Assembly: GCA_016784025.1 (NCBI GenBank) | Contig: JADHVL010000027.1 | Location: 1-45,889 of the forward strand | Direction: 5' to 3' | DNA: 45,889 nt | Source of the DNA: Fidelibacterota bacterium | GTDB lineage: Bacteria > Fidelibacterota > UBA8477 > JABMPR01 | Shown: one piece after another, positions 1 through 8,460 of the stretch | Numbering within the stretch: the first letter of the stretch is position 1 | Layout: every line of letters starts with the position of its first letter | Notes under the pieces: model-generated | Told to the model about the DNA's origin: nothing | The model's database searches: none | What the model saw: the letters and a program-made list of their open reading frames with translations, nothing else | Made by a program: the position numbers and the translations under genes

Positions 1-1
1 T

Positions 2-67
2 GCAGAACGTATACAAGCTAAATGTGCTTCAAAGTATGAAGCCGATTATTCTTCCCCTGAGATTTAA
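2..67 (+). CDS. ccmE: CcmE, cytochrome c maturation heme chaperone (3' end only)
   Basis: The first 21 codons and TAA of a gene that begins outside the window. The tail reads QAKCASKYEADYSSPEI, which resembles the C-terminal tail of CcmE (a segment of the type VLAKHDENYMP/QAKCPSKYE). CcmE is the periplasmic, membrane-anchored chaperone that binds heme covalently and passes it to CcmF. The position directly before ccmF, with 25 bp between them, fits the usual ccmE-ccmF order. The heme-binding histidine lies outside the window, so the call rests on the tail and on context. Confidence 0.6.
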   Translation, partial: AERIQAKCASKYEADYSSPEI

Positions 68-92
68 AACCATATAGTTAGGATTTAGTTAA

Positions 93-2078
93 ATGGCTGA
101 TTTAGGAAATATCCTTTTATTTTTTCTGTTCCCGGTAAGCGTATTTACCGCACTCACCGCACTAGCGGCAGGGGTGACAAAACGCCGAGGACTTTTGGAA
201 GCTGCCAGAAGAGGCGCATATGCCGCTTTTGCAGTAACAACACTTGCTGTACTTGCTCTAGAATATCTGTTGGTTACCAGTGACTTCTCCATCGAGTATG
301 TAGCCAGCAATACAAATTTTGCATTGCCCCTGTTTTATAAGATTGTGGCATTATGGGCTGGCCACAACGGCTCATTACTACTGTGGACCTGGATTGTAAC
401 CATATTCAGCGCCATTGTCGCATATCAGCATCGACATAAGAACAATGATCTTATGCCATATGTTCTCTTTGTCATGGCAAGCACCATGGTCTTCTTTTCA
501 ATATTGAGTGTGTTCATTTCAAATCCATTCCAGACGCTTTACCAGGAATTTGGAAACACTCTCCAGGAGTTTACCGCTCGTGATGGTCATGGTTTAAATC
601 CATTACTCCAGCATCCTGCAATGATTATTCATCCACCAATTCTGTTTATTGGTTATGTCGGTTCTGTTGTCCCATTTGCCTTTGCAATTGCAGCCCTGAT
701 TACTGGCAAATTAGGAGCTGGATGGATTCATACTACCAGACGCTGGGCGCTTACCACCTGGGGCTTTCTGGCTGTGGGTATCGTTTTAGGCGGAAAATGG
801 GCTTACGTCGAGCTCGGTTGGGGCGGCTACTGGGCTTGGGATCCCGTGGAGAATGCTTCCTTGCTACCCTGGTTGACATCTACTGCATACCTGCACTCAG
901 TCATGATTCAAGAGCGCAAGGGTATGTTAAAAGTATGGAACATGGCTCTGGTTATTGCCACATATTTGCTGTCTATTTTTGGAACCTTCCTCACCCGTAG
1001 TGGTATCGTGAGTTCTGTGCATGCTTTTGCCAACTCCGGTCTAGGACCAGCGTTCGCAATCTTTTTAAGCATGGGAATAATTTTCAGTGTCACACTACTA
1101 TTGTATCGCCGCAAGGATCTAAAACCAGATGAAGAGATGGAATCACTTGTTTCCAGAGAAAGTGGGTTCCTGTTCAACAATTTGCTTTTTCTTCTGGCTA
1201 CCATTGCAGTCTTGTGGGGAACTATGTTCCCTGTCATTAGCGAACTATTTACTGGTGATCAGATTACAGTAGGACCTCCCTGGTTCAACAATATCATGAT
1301 TCCCATCGGTCTTGCACTCCTGCTGCTGACTGGTGTTGGTCCACTATTGGCCTGGCGACATACCTCTGTTGAAACCCTCAAGCGCAGCTTTGGCTGGCCT
1401 ATATTAGGTAGTGTTATTTTGGTTGTTGTTTTGCTTGCCTTTGGTATACGCGATGGCTGGGCTCTGGGATCATTTGCTATTTCCTTTTTTGTCATGTGGA
1501 CCATTGTTGTGGAATTTGTGAAGGGTGCTAGCATCCGCAAAAAGAATTCCGGTGAAAATTTTCTGGTGGCCATGTATATGCTCTCTAGAAAAAATACCCG
1601 TAGATATGGTGGTTATTTGATCCATGCTGCCATGGTGGTCATGTTCATAGGATTTACTGGAAATGCTTTCAACTCTGAGACACGTGCTGAAGTAGGTGAG
1701 GGAGACTCGTTTGACTTGGGTCCTTACACTTTCAATGCCATCAAAATAACTGAAGATCAGAATGAGAACTACTCATCCCAAACCCTTGAGTTGGAAATGT
1801 ACAGAAATGATCGACTTATTGATGTTATTACTCCTGAGAAAAGATTCTATTTCGCTTCAGAGCAACCCTCAACGGAAGTAGACATCTATTCAACATTCCG
1901 CGAGGATATATATGCAGTGCTCTCAGGCATGAGCAATGATGGAACAAAAGTCATCGTTCAGGTTTATAGAAATCCATTTGTAACCATGGTTTGGATCGGT
2001 GCTTTTATTCTGGGTATAGGAACTTTATTCGCCATGCTGCCAAATCTGCGTGAGTCCAAGGGGGGAGCCGAATCATGA
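93..2078 (+). CDS. ccmF: CcmF-type heme lyase, cytochrome c biogenesis
   Basis: Polytopic membrane protein of 661 residues, the usual CcmF length. It carries the tryptophan-rich WWD segment (GWGGYWAWDPVENASLLPW, about residues 243-261), which in this family presents heme to apocytochrome at the outer face of the membrane. It also has conserved histidines in the LQHPAMIIHPPILF segment (about 172-185) and in SSVHAFA (about 308). A periplasmic C-terminal region of the CcmF_C type follows, then a last transmembrane helix. CcmF accepts heme from CcmE and joins it to CXXCH motifs. It overlaps the next gene by 4 bp (ATGA), so the two are translationally coupled. Confidence 0.95.
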   Translation: MADLGNILLFFLFPVSVFTALTALAAGVTKRRGLLEAARRGAYAAFAVTTLAVLALEYLLVTSDFSIEYVASNTNFALPLFYKIVALWAGHNGSLLLWTWIVTIFSAIVAYQHRHKNNDLMPYVLFVMASTMVFFSILSVFISNPFQTLYQEFGNTLQEFTARDGHGLNPLLQHPAMIIHPPILFIGYVGSVVPFAFAIAALITGKLGAGWIHTTRRWALTTWGFLAVGIVLGGKWAYVELGWGGYWAWDPVENASLLPWLTSTAYLHSVMIQERKGMLKVWNMALVIATYLLSIFGTFLTRSGIVSSVHAFANSGLGPAFAIFLSMGIIFSVTLLLYRRKDLKPDEEMESLVSRESGFLFNNLLFLLATIAVLWGTMFPVISELFTGDQITVGPPWFNNIMIPIGLALLLLTGVGPLLAWRHTSVETLKRSFGWPILGSVILVVVLLAFGIRDGWALGSFAISFFVMWTIVVEFVKGASIRKKNSGENFLVAMYMLSRKNTRRYGGYLIHAAMVVMFIGFTGNAFNSETRAEVGEGDSFDLGPYTFNAIKITEDQNENYSSQTLELEMYRNDRLIDVITPEKRFYFASEQPSTEVDIYSTFREDIYAVLSGMSNDGTKVIVQVYRNPFVTMVWIGAFILGIGTLFAMLPNLRESKGGAES

Positions 2079-2506
2079 GTTATTTAGCTTATCTCACAGG
2101 GCTGGCCTTTCTTGTATGGATTGTCATGCCTCTATTCAAAAAAGATAGTACCTGGGTTTCACTCCACATGGAAGTTGAAGAACTTGCAGAAAGAAAGCAG
2201 CGAGTTTATGGCAATATTGCAGATCTTGAATTTGATTTTGCCATGGGACGATTGAGTGAAAAAGATTTCAAAACTATTCGGACTTCATTTCTCAGTGAAG
2301 CAGGTCGGGTTATGGAGAAACTGGAAAACCAAAAATCCAGTAAACTCATGGATCGTATACAGAACGATATAGAACATCTAGGTAAAAAGAAGAAAAAGAA
2401 AAAAAAGGGATCGAAAATCCAGACTGCTGTATTTTGCACTGAATGTGGTACAGAGAATCTTGCCAAAGCCAAATTCTGCATGAAATGCGGAAAGGGGTTG
2501 TCATGA
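2075..2506 (+). CDS. Membrane-anchored zinc-ribbon protein in ccm operon, CcmI-like N-terminus
   Basis: 143 residues. Residues 4-20 form one transmembrane helix. A helical region around 32-100 (ERKQRVYGNIADLEFDFAMGR) resembles the short CcmI/CcmH-type helix that often occurs in ccm clusters. A run of eight lysines follows (104-111). The C-terminus is a zinc ribbon with cysteines at 121, 124, 135 and 138 (CTEC...CMKC). Its start overlaps the ccmF stop, and its own stop overlaps the next start, so it sits tightly inside the ccm operon. A role in handling apocytochrome or in assembling the heme lyase is inferred from context only. The zinc ribbon is not part of classical CcmI. Confidence 0.7.
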   Translation: MSYLAYLTGLAFLVWIVMPLFKKDSTWVSLHMEVEELAERKQRVYGNIADLEFDFAMGRLSEKDFKTIRTSFLSEAGRVMEKLENQKSSKLMDRIQNDIEHLGKKKKKKKKGSKIQTAVFCTECGTENLAKAKFCMKCGKGLS

Positions 2507-3666
2507 AGTCGCGATTAATTCTGCAACTCTTGAGTTTGCAACTGCTAGCCGGGTTAAGTCTTGCCGGGGATCTCCGTGTTAATATTGTTAATGGAACAAA
2601 AAACGAATCTGGGAACGCTGGTCGTGTAGCACTCATTGATCTTACTGCTGGCATGGCTGAAGTCGCTTCGGCTTCAAATGTAGTCAAATCGACAACTTTC
2701 AGTGATATAGCCGCAGGTGGACAAAGTCAATATCTCGTTCGCGCTACTCTGGGTGGCGTCAACTATTCAGCCATGTTTGTTCCAACTCCTGGTGTAACTG
2801 CCTGGGAAACTTCGCTGACTGTGTATGAATCCAGTGAGACCATTCATGATGTGAATGCCTCTGTACCATTTTTTGTAATTTATGGATTCGAGGATAAGCT
2901 CTACATTCAAAAGCGTATTGTTCTTGAGAATTTGTCTACGCCTCCAGTAACTTTTTCTGCATCTCCTGGTTTAGCAAAAGTGCATGTTCCGAAAAATGTA
3001 ACAGAACTAGAAAATTTGACCTTTAAAAGTGGAACGATGCCCGTTAGAACAGGTCCAATAGATACTGATAATGGTCAAGTACTACCAAACCCCATCAAGC
3101 CTGGTAAATCTGAGATTGATCTGTCATACTATGTTGCATATGACCCCAGTGGAACCTCTCTAACCGAATTGGTTGGCTATGATATTGATCATTTTCACGT
3201 CTATACCATGCCTATAGACCTATCTATTTCAGCCCCTGGTCTTTCACGTGAAGGTACGGACAGCGAGAATGGTCTGGCTATTTATGCCATTGAGGGTGTT
3301 AAAGCGGGAACCATGTTAGAATTTCAAGTTTCAGGCAAAGGTATATCTGAATCTGGTACAGATGATCATGATCATTCCCAGCAGCAAAATACAGGAAAAA
3401 TTGTCATTGAAAATCGCATTGATTCCAGTGTTGAGTTAGCTCTTGCAGGTGTCCTGGTAATGGCACTTCTTATTTCTTTGTTTGTGTCAGTGACTCAACA
3501 GAGCGAAGATTTGAAACAGGAATCTATTGATTTGTTGAAAAAGCAAAAATCTGATTTATTGAAACAATATGCTAAATTGGGTGATACGGCCGCAGATGCA
3601 GATGAGAAGGATAAGCTTCTCTATCAGCTTGTTTCAGTGTATAAAACATTGGATCGGATAAATTAA
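2503..3666 (+). CDS. Exported, C-terminally membrane-anchored protein of the ccm operon, function unknown
   Basis: The start at 2503 was chosen because ATGA overlaps the preceding stop and begins a good signal peptide (MKSRLILQLLSLQLLAG, cleavage near residue 21). This gives 387 residues. The body is predicted extracytoplasmic and beta-rich. It includes DHFHVY and a DDHDHSQQQ stretch (about 286-294) that could bind metal or heme. One transmembrane helix (about 310-331) is followed by a short coiled-coil tail (335-387) in the cytoplasm. I do not recognise a named family. Its place between the zinc-ribbon gene and ccmA suggests an accessory role in cytochrome c maturation, perhaps in place of a missing CcmG/CcmH component; that is inference. 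Confidence 0.75.
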   Translation: MKSRLILQLLSLQLLAGLSLAGDLRVNIVNGTKNESGNAGRVALIDLTAGMAEVASASNVVKSTTFSDIAAGGQSQYLVRATLGGVNYSAMFVPTPGVTAWETSLTVYESSETIHDVNASVPFFVIYGFEDKLYIQKRIVLENLSTPPVTFSASPGLAKVHVPKNVTELENLTFKSGTMPVRTGPIDTDNGQVLPNPIKPGKSEIDLSYYVAYDPSGTSLTELVGYDIDHFHVYTMPIDLSISAPGLSREGTDSENGLAIYAIEGVKAGTMLEFQVSGKGISESGTDDHDHSQQQNTGKIVIENRIDSSVELALAGVLVMALLISLFVSVTQQSEDLKQESIDLLKKQKSDLLKQYAKLGDTAADADEKDKLLYQLVSVYKTLDRIN

Positions 3667-3667
3667 T

Positions 3668-4384
3668 TTGGGCGTTCCAGCTCTTGAAGTTCTAGGTATA
3701 TCCAAAGATTTTGGGCGTATTATTGCTCTCAGGGGTGTCTCATTCTCTGTACAATCAGGAGAATTTGTAAGTATTCTTGGTCGCAATGGTGCTGGAAAAA
3801 CAACACTCCTTAATATTATCAGCGGGGTTTCAAGACCCAGCGAGGGTGAAGTAAAACTTTTTGGGACAGACCCCAGCGATCGTGAAAACAAAGCCAAACT
3901 CGCTGTTATATCCCATGAGATGTTTCTCTATGGTAATTTGACTGCCATTGAAAACCTTGAGTATTACAGCCGCATCTACAATGTGCCTAATCCAAAGCAA
4001 CGTATTGAGACTGTGTTGAACGATGTTGAGCTTACCCATCGTCGTTTCGACCTGGTAGCGACTTACAGCAGGGGCATGACCCAAAGACTGACCATTGCCA
4101 GGGCTTTGTTGCATGAACCATCTCTACTGCTTCTGGATGAGCCATTCACAGGTCTGGACCAACATGCAATTGGCATGCTCATCACATTACTAAAAAAACA
4201 AAAGGAAATGGGTCGCACAATATTGCTGACTACCCATGACCTTCACACGGCAAACGAACTATCAGATCGTTATATTGTTATTTCAAAGCATAAGATTGTC
4301 ATGGACGGATTGATGACCGATACAAATCCAGATGCTATTCGAGAAAAATTCTTCAGTGCAGAAGCTGGGGGAATAGACTCATGA
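3668..4384 (+). CDS. ccmA: CcmA, ABC transporter ATP-binding subunit for heme/cytochrome c maturation
   Basis: 238-residue ABC ATPase. Walker A is GRNGAGKTT (about 38-46), the signature is YSRGMTQRL (about 132-140), and Walker B is LLLLDEP (D157, E158), followed by the H-loop TTHD. With CcmB and CcmC it forms the complex that releases holo-CcmE. The start is a TTG one base after the previous stop, with no clear ribosome-binding site, so translation probably depends on coupling. It overlaps ccmB by 4 bp. The ATPase alone resembles other export ATPases; the adjacent ccmB and ccmC fix the identity. Confidence 0.9.
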   Translation: MGVPALEVLGISKDFGRIIALRGVSFSVQSGEFVSILGRNGAGKTTLLNIISGVSRPSEGEVKLFGTDPSDRENKAKLAVISHEMFLYGNLTAIENLEYYSRIYNVPNPKQRIETVLNDVELTHRRFDLVATYSRGMTQRLTIARALLHEPSLLLLDEPFTGLDQHAIGMLITLLKKQKEMGRTILLTTHDLHTANELSDRYIVISKHKIVMDGLMTDTNPDAIREKFFSAEAGGIDS

Positions 4385-5052
4385 TGCGAACGGCCATATC
4401 AATTCTGAAAAAAGATCTACGGATGGAGTTCAGATCGAAAGAGAGCATTCTGGCAATGTGGATATTCTCCTTGCTGATCTTTGTCATTTTTAATTTTACT
4501 TTTGAAGTATCCAGGCTGGTTATGCTGGAAATCGCACCTGGACTCCTCTGGGTAGCCTTCGTTTTTTCAGGTATGTTCGGCCTGAACCAGTCTTTTGCTC
4601 TGGAGAAGGAAAATGGAAATCTCCGAGCCATGGCCCTCATGCCTGTTGATGGTGGACAGATTTATGTCGGCAAGTTTTTTAGTGTTACCATCATCATGCT
4701 CATGTTTGAGGCATTGATCTTTCCCATATTCATCATCTTCTATGATCTGCAGCTTTCTCTGGGAATGTTCAGGCTCATACCGGTTTTATTGGCTGGGACC
4801 ATTGGGTTTACCAGCTTGGGAACCATTCTCTCCGCAGTGGCTGTCCATACCAGGAATCAACAAATTCTACTGTCTCTCTTGCTGTGGCCTCTGGTTTCAC
4901 CCATCATCATTTGGTCGGTTACCCTCACAGGCATGGTCTTGAGTGGTGAAGTGACAGAAGCTTTTTATCCACTTCTTCTGCGGGTCGGAGCATTTGATGT
5001 TATATTTTTTACCCTTTCCTATATGTTATTTGATTTCATCCTGGAAGATTAG
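4381..5052 (+). CDS. ccmB: CcmB, heme exporter membrane subunit
   Basis: 223 residues, the usual CcmB length, with about six hydrophobic helices and the typical N-terminal start ending in KKDLRMEFRSKE, where an amphipathic helix precedes the first membrane span. The segment FVFSGMFGLNQSFALEKENG (about 60-79) is highly typical of CcmB. It partners CcmA and CcmC in the inner membrane. Two ATG codons stand in tandem at 4381 and 4384; the first overlaps the ccmA stop and was chosen. Confidence 0.92.
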   Translation: MMRTAISILKKDLRMEFRSKESILAMWIFSLLIFVIFNFTFEVSRLVMLEIAPGLLWVAFVFSGMFGLNQSFALEKENGNLRAMALMPVDGGQIYVGKFFSVTIIMLMFEALIFPIFIIFYDLQLSLGMFRLIPVLLAGTIGFTSLGTILSAVAVHTRNQQILLSLLLWPLVSPIIIWSVTLTGMVLSGEVTEAFYPLLLRVGAFDVIFFTLSYMLFDFILED

Positions 5053-5088
5053 GATGATCAAACCAACTCAAAATACTAAAGGCAATTC

Positions 5089-5781
5089 ATGAGATCCAAA
5101 ATTGATAAAATATTACTCATTTTTCTGTTTATCGCTTTTTCAGTAAGCATCTATTTGATCTTCCTGTGGGTGCCACAAATTAAGGCTTCCAATCCTGCCG
5201 AGCAGATTGCTCAAAGGATATTCTATTTCCATGTTCCCAGTGCCTGGCTTGGGTTCCTGGCCTTCTTTGTGGTCTTCTGTGGGAGTGTTGCCTATCTGGC
5301 AACCAGGAACCGCAAATACGAGCTTATCTCAGTGGCATCGGCTGAAATTGGGGTCCTCTTTATCTCTCTGGTTTTGATCACCGGTCCAATCTGGGCTAAA
5401 CCAGTATGGGGAATCTGGTGGACCTGGGATGTACGACTGACATCCTCATTGATATTGTGGCTCATCTATGTGGCTTTCCTCATGCTGCGGCGCTATCTGC
5501 CCGATGGGAGCAAGCGAGCCAACCTTTCTGCTGTGGTAGGAATTATCGGGTTCACTGATGTTCCAATTGTCTATTATTCGATTCGCTGGTGGGAAACCCA
5601 ACATCCCAAGGCCGTCATGGCCAGTAGCGATGGTAGTTTAGCCGCTCCAATGTTTTTCGCATTTATGTTTTCATTGGCAACATTTACACTCCTGTATGTG
5701 TACTTGATTCGCAAACGTTATCAATTATTAACACTTGAAGACACTTTAAATAAGCAGTTCAAAGAAATGGAGATCTTATAA
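5089..5781 (+). CDS. ccmC: CcmC, heme delivery protein for CcmE
   Basis: 230-residue, six-helix membrane protein of the heme-handling family. The tryptophan-rich motif GIWWTWDVRLTSSLILW lies at about 107-123. The two flanking histidines that ligate heme are H48 (FHVPSAW) and H172 (WWETQHPKAV). CcmC loads heme onto CcmE. A 36-bp gap separates it from ccmB, with AAAGG as ribosome-binding site. Its TAA is immediately followed by the ATG of ccmD. Confidence 0.94.
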   Translation: MRSKIDKILLIFLFIAFSVSIYLIFLWVPQIKASNPAEQIAQRIFYFHVPSAWLGFLAFFVVFCGSVAYLATRNRKYELISVASAEIGVLFISLVLITGPIWAKPVWGIWWTWDVRLTSSLILWLIYVAFLMLRRYLPDGSKRANLSAVVGIIGFTDVPIVYYSIRWWETQHPKAVMASSDGSLAAPMFFAFMFSLATFTLLYVYLIRKRYQLLTLEDTLNKQFKEMEIL

Positions 5782-5925
5782 ATGGATGCCTTTGTATATT
5801 TGTTTCTGGCCTATGGCTTTATCTGGTTAGGAATCTTTGGATTCATCTGGTATATGAATAAAAAAGTAGATCATTTAAATCAGGAGATGACCCTCCTCAA
5901 AGAACTTATTGACCAAAAGAAATAG
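5782..5925 (+). CDS. ccmD: CcmD-like small membrane protein
   Basis: A 47-residue reading frame that starts directly after the ccmC stop. It encodes one transmembrane helix (YLFLAYGFIWLGIFGFIW, about 6-23) followed by a short charged helix ending in KKVDHLNQEMTLLKELIDQKK-type sequence. This is the layout of CcmD, which stabilises the CcmABC-CcmE complex and helps release holo-CcmE. Size, topology and position after ccmC agree; similarity within CcmD is always weak because the family is so short. Confidence 0.85.
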   Translation: MDAFVYLFLAYGFIWLGIFGFIWYMNKKVDHLNQEMTLLKELIDQKK

Positions 5926-5937
5926 GGGAAGTTCTAG

Positions 5938-7011
5938 ATGTCTAAGAAAATTGTACACGTTGTAGGCACGGGCACAATTGGTGAGCCATTAATAGGATTG
6001 TTATCTGACTATAAAGCAAGTCTTGGTATTGATGAAATCACCTTTCACAAACGGACTCCACTAAAGAGCGAACACGCCAAGGTTCTCCGTTTACTTAAGC
6101 GCGGAGCTCGTCTTGTCACAGATCAGGAAGCGTTTGAAGGCTTTCAGGATATTGGCTTAGCACCTGCTTTTTCCACAGTGGAAGCAATTGATAGAGCCGC
6201 AGTGGTTATCGATTGCACACCCAAAGGTGTTGGACACAAAAACAAAGTCAAATACTACCATAATTTTGATCACAATACCCTGGGATTTATCGCCCAGGGG
6301 AGTGAAACTGGCTTTGGTAAACCTTATGCACGTGGAATCAATGATGAAGCTCTTATTCAGGGGGAAGATCGTTTTTTACAGGTTGTTTCATGCAATACAC
6401 ATAATCTGTCCTCTCTGGTAAAGACCATAGGTATGCACAATGGTGATCCAGATAATTTACTGGATGGCCGTTTTGTAATGATTCGTAGAGCCAATGACCT
6501 AAGTCAGGCCAACGATTTTATCCCTGCTCCAGAAGTTGGTCATCATAGCTCGGAGCGCTATGGTACGCATCATGCAAAAGATGCAGCCAATCTGTTTAAA
6601 ACTTTAGGGTATGATGTGAACATTTTTTCATCCGCTATGAAATTGAACACACAATACATGCACATTGTTCACTTCAACATTAAGATGAAAGAGGCCATGA
6701 CCATGGCTCAGGTGATGGAAATATTTGAAAAGAACCCTCTGGTTGCAATAACAGAGAAGAAACTCTCCAGCCAGGTCTTTTCTTTTGGACGTGATCATGG
6801 ACATTATGGTCGCATTTTAAACCAGATGGTGGTTTCTTCGCCAAGTCTTCAACTTATCGATGGCGGTAAGGAATTGGTTGGATTCTGTTTCACTCCTCAA
6901 GATGGTAACTCACTTCTAAGTTCAATTTCTGCAGCAACATGGTTTATGTATCCCAATTCTTATGAGCAGAAAATTCAATCATTAGCTGATTGGTTCTTTG
7001 ACGAGGTCTAA
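5938..7011 (+). CDS. Type II (archaeal-type) glyceraldehyde-3-phosphate dehydrogenase-like protein
   Basis: 357 residues with an N-terminal Rossmann motif (VVGTGTIGEPL, 8-18), the segment VVIDCTPKGVGHKNK (about 89-103) and the active-site stretch VVSCNTH with C152. These match the type II GAPDH family of archaea in pattern (VxDCTPxGVGxKNK, VVSCNT). The later H-rich regions (APEVGHHSS; MHIVHFNIKM) also align in position. The protein would oxidise glyceraldehyde 3-phosphate or a related aldehyde with NAD(P). It is longer and more diverged than archaeal enzymes, with insertions around the catalytic His region, so the exact substrate is open. It lies 12 bp after ccmD and is followed by a hairpin that probably ends the ccm transcript. 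Confidence 0.75.
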   Translation: MSKKIVHVVGTGTIGEPLIGLLSDYKASLGIDEITFHKRTPLKSEHAKVLRLLKRGARLVTDQEAFEGFQDIGLAPAFSTVEAIDRAAVVIDCTPKGVGHKNKVKYYHNFDHNTLGFIAQGSETGFGKPYARGINDEALIQGEDRFLQVVSCNTHNLSSLVKTIGMHNGDPDNLLDGRFVMIRRANDLSQANDFIPAPEVGHHSSERYGTHHAKDAANLFKTLGYDVNIFSSAMKLNTQYMHIVHFNIKMKEAMTMAQVMEIFEKNPLVAITEKKLSSQVFSFGRDHGHYGRILNQMVVSSPSLQLIDGGKELVGFCFTPQDGNSLLSSISAATWFMYPNSYEQKIQSLADWFFDEV

Positions 7012-7037
7012 TCATCTTACAAAATATGAATGAAAAC

Positions 7038-7071
7038 AAAGCGACTCTATTGATCTGAATAGGGTCGCTTT
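7038..7071 (+). terminator. Strong hairpin after the GAPDH-like gene
   Basis: Two 14-base arms (7038-7051 and 7058-7071) pair around the loop GATCTG, with a single G-U pair. No T-run follows, so it is not a textbook Rho-independent terminator. It ends 6 bp before the tilS ATG, where the ribosome-binding site should be, and may also limit translation of tilS. Confidence 0.55.
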
Positions 7072-7077
7072 GATATC

Positions 7078-8460
7078 ATGCTGAATACCACCACATTTCG
7101 TCAATCTTACCAATCATCGGACTGGTATAGGCCCAACCTTAAGGTGTTGGTCGCCTGTTCTGGAGGTATTGATTCAACAGTCCTCCTTCACCTACTCACC
7201 GAAATTCAAGATCTCCAAATCAGTATCGTTCATTTTGACCATCAGCTGCGTGGTACAGAAAGTGATGCAGATAGGGAATTCATTGAACATGCGGGTTCTG
7301 ATCTTGGATATCCAGTGCATGTGATATCTGAAGACATCAAGGCCTATGCAAAATTGAATGACATGAGTCTGGAAGAGGCGGGCAGTGTTAGACGTCGATC
7401 CGCTTTTATGGATATCAAGGATCAACTCGGTTATGACTATGTGGCAACAGGTCAGCATTTGGATGATCAGTTTGAAACCATCCTGATGAATATATATCAG
7501 GGGAGTGGTATTCAGGGATTATCAGGAATCAGCGCGTGGAATGGCGATTTTATACGCCCCCTGTTGAGCTACACACGTAAAGAGATCAATGACTATTCGA
7601 AAAATCATCAGCTTGAATATCGAACGGATCAATCAAATGCAGATATCTCCTTTTTGAGGAATAATATCAGGGCAAATGTAATTCCTGCTCTGAGTGGGGA
7701 TATTGATCACCGTCTGAGAACCGCTCTGGAGGGAATATTAGGTGAGGGTCAGGCCATAAATAGATTGATAGAAACAAGTATAGAAGATGTTGATATAAAA
7801 GGATTTAGATCGGATTATGCTTCGAAAATAGCATTAGGATTGGGTGAGCTCCCCGACTATTTTTCGCCGATCCAAAAGGCGATTTTTGACAGAGCTTTTC
7901 AATTAATTTCATTGATGCCACAAGGAATCTCATCCAATCATTTCAATGCTTTGAAATCGTTGTTTGGAGATGATGCAATTGGTAAGGAAATTCAGCTTCC
8001 GACATCGGTAACAGCTTGCCGCGATAGAGAGAGAATAACGCTATTCAAAAAATCTGATTATCAATGGTCTAATACGCCATTGTCAATCAATAGTGAGAAC
8101 AAGTTTCCATTCTTTCATTTTGAATTTTTCACCTCAATTCTTGAAGATCATATTCAGGATCCAGCGTTTTTTTGGTATGAGCACAACCCTGAATCATACA
8201 ACACACGTGTTGCTACACCTGGAGACAAAATGGTGGTGGATGCTACAGGAAGATCCATATCCGTTTTCAAAATCCTGCAATCAAGTCGAGTTGCTCCTCA
8301 TCTGAAAGAATATTATCCAATTGTAGAACGAGATGGTGAACTGTTATGGATACCTGGTATTCGTACTGCCCATTCCGCATTGATTTCTATAGAAGTAATC
8401 AAGGAAAATAGATCAAAGCACTGTATAAAGTTTCAATTTCAAAAGGGAACGTTTGAATGA
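7078..8460 (+). CDS. tilS: TilS, tRNA(Ile)-lysidine synthetase
   Basis: 460 residues, with the N-type ATP pyrophosphatase motif CSGGIDST (27-34) and the family segments VHFDHQLRGTESDADREF and ATGQHLDDQFET. The C-terminal part contains the TilS C-terminal domain (ATPGDKM, then HLKEYYPIVERDGELLWIPG). The enzyme attaches lysine to C34 of tRNA-Ile(CAU), so that it reads AUA. The start at 7078 leaves 21 residues before the catalytic strand, as is usual, but there is no visible ribosome-binding site, only the hairpin upstream. The stop overlaps hpt by 4 bp. The tilS-hpt-ftsH order is conserved in many bacteria. Confidence 0.93.
   Translation: MLNTTTFRQSYQSSDWYRPNLKVLVACSGGIDSTVLLHLLTEIQDLQISIVHFDHQLRGTESDADREFIEHAGSDLGYPVHVISEDIKAYAKLNDMSLEEAGSVRRRSAFMDIKDQLGYDYVATGQHLDDQFETILMNIYQGSGIQGLSGISAWNGDFIRPLLSYTRKEINDYSKNHQLEYRTDQSNADISFLRNNIRANVIPALSGDIDHRLRTALEGILGEGQAINRLIETSIEDVDIKGFRSDYASKIALGLGELPDYFSPIQKAIFDRAFQLISLMPQGISSNHFNALKSLFGDDAIGKEIQLPTSVTACRDRERITLFKKSDYQWSNTPLSINSENKFPFFHFEFFTSILEDHIQDPAFFWYEHNPESYNTRVATPGDKMVVDATGRSISVFKILQSSRVAPHLKEYYPIVERDGELLWIPGIRTAHSALISIEVIKENRSKHCIKFQFQKGTFE

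Noticed and set aside
2206..2687. Minus-strand frames opposite the zinc-ribbon gene
   Set aside because: They are shadows of the coupled ccm-operon genes and encode phenylalanine runs opposite the lysine tract.
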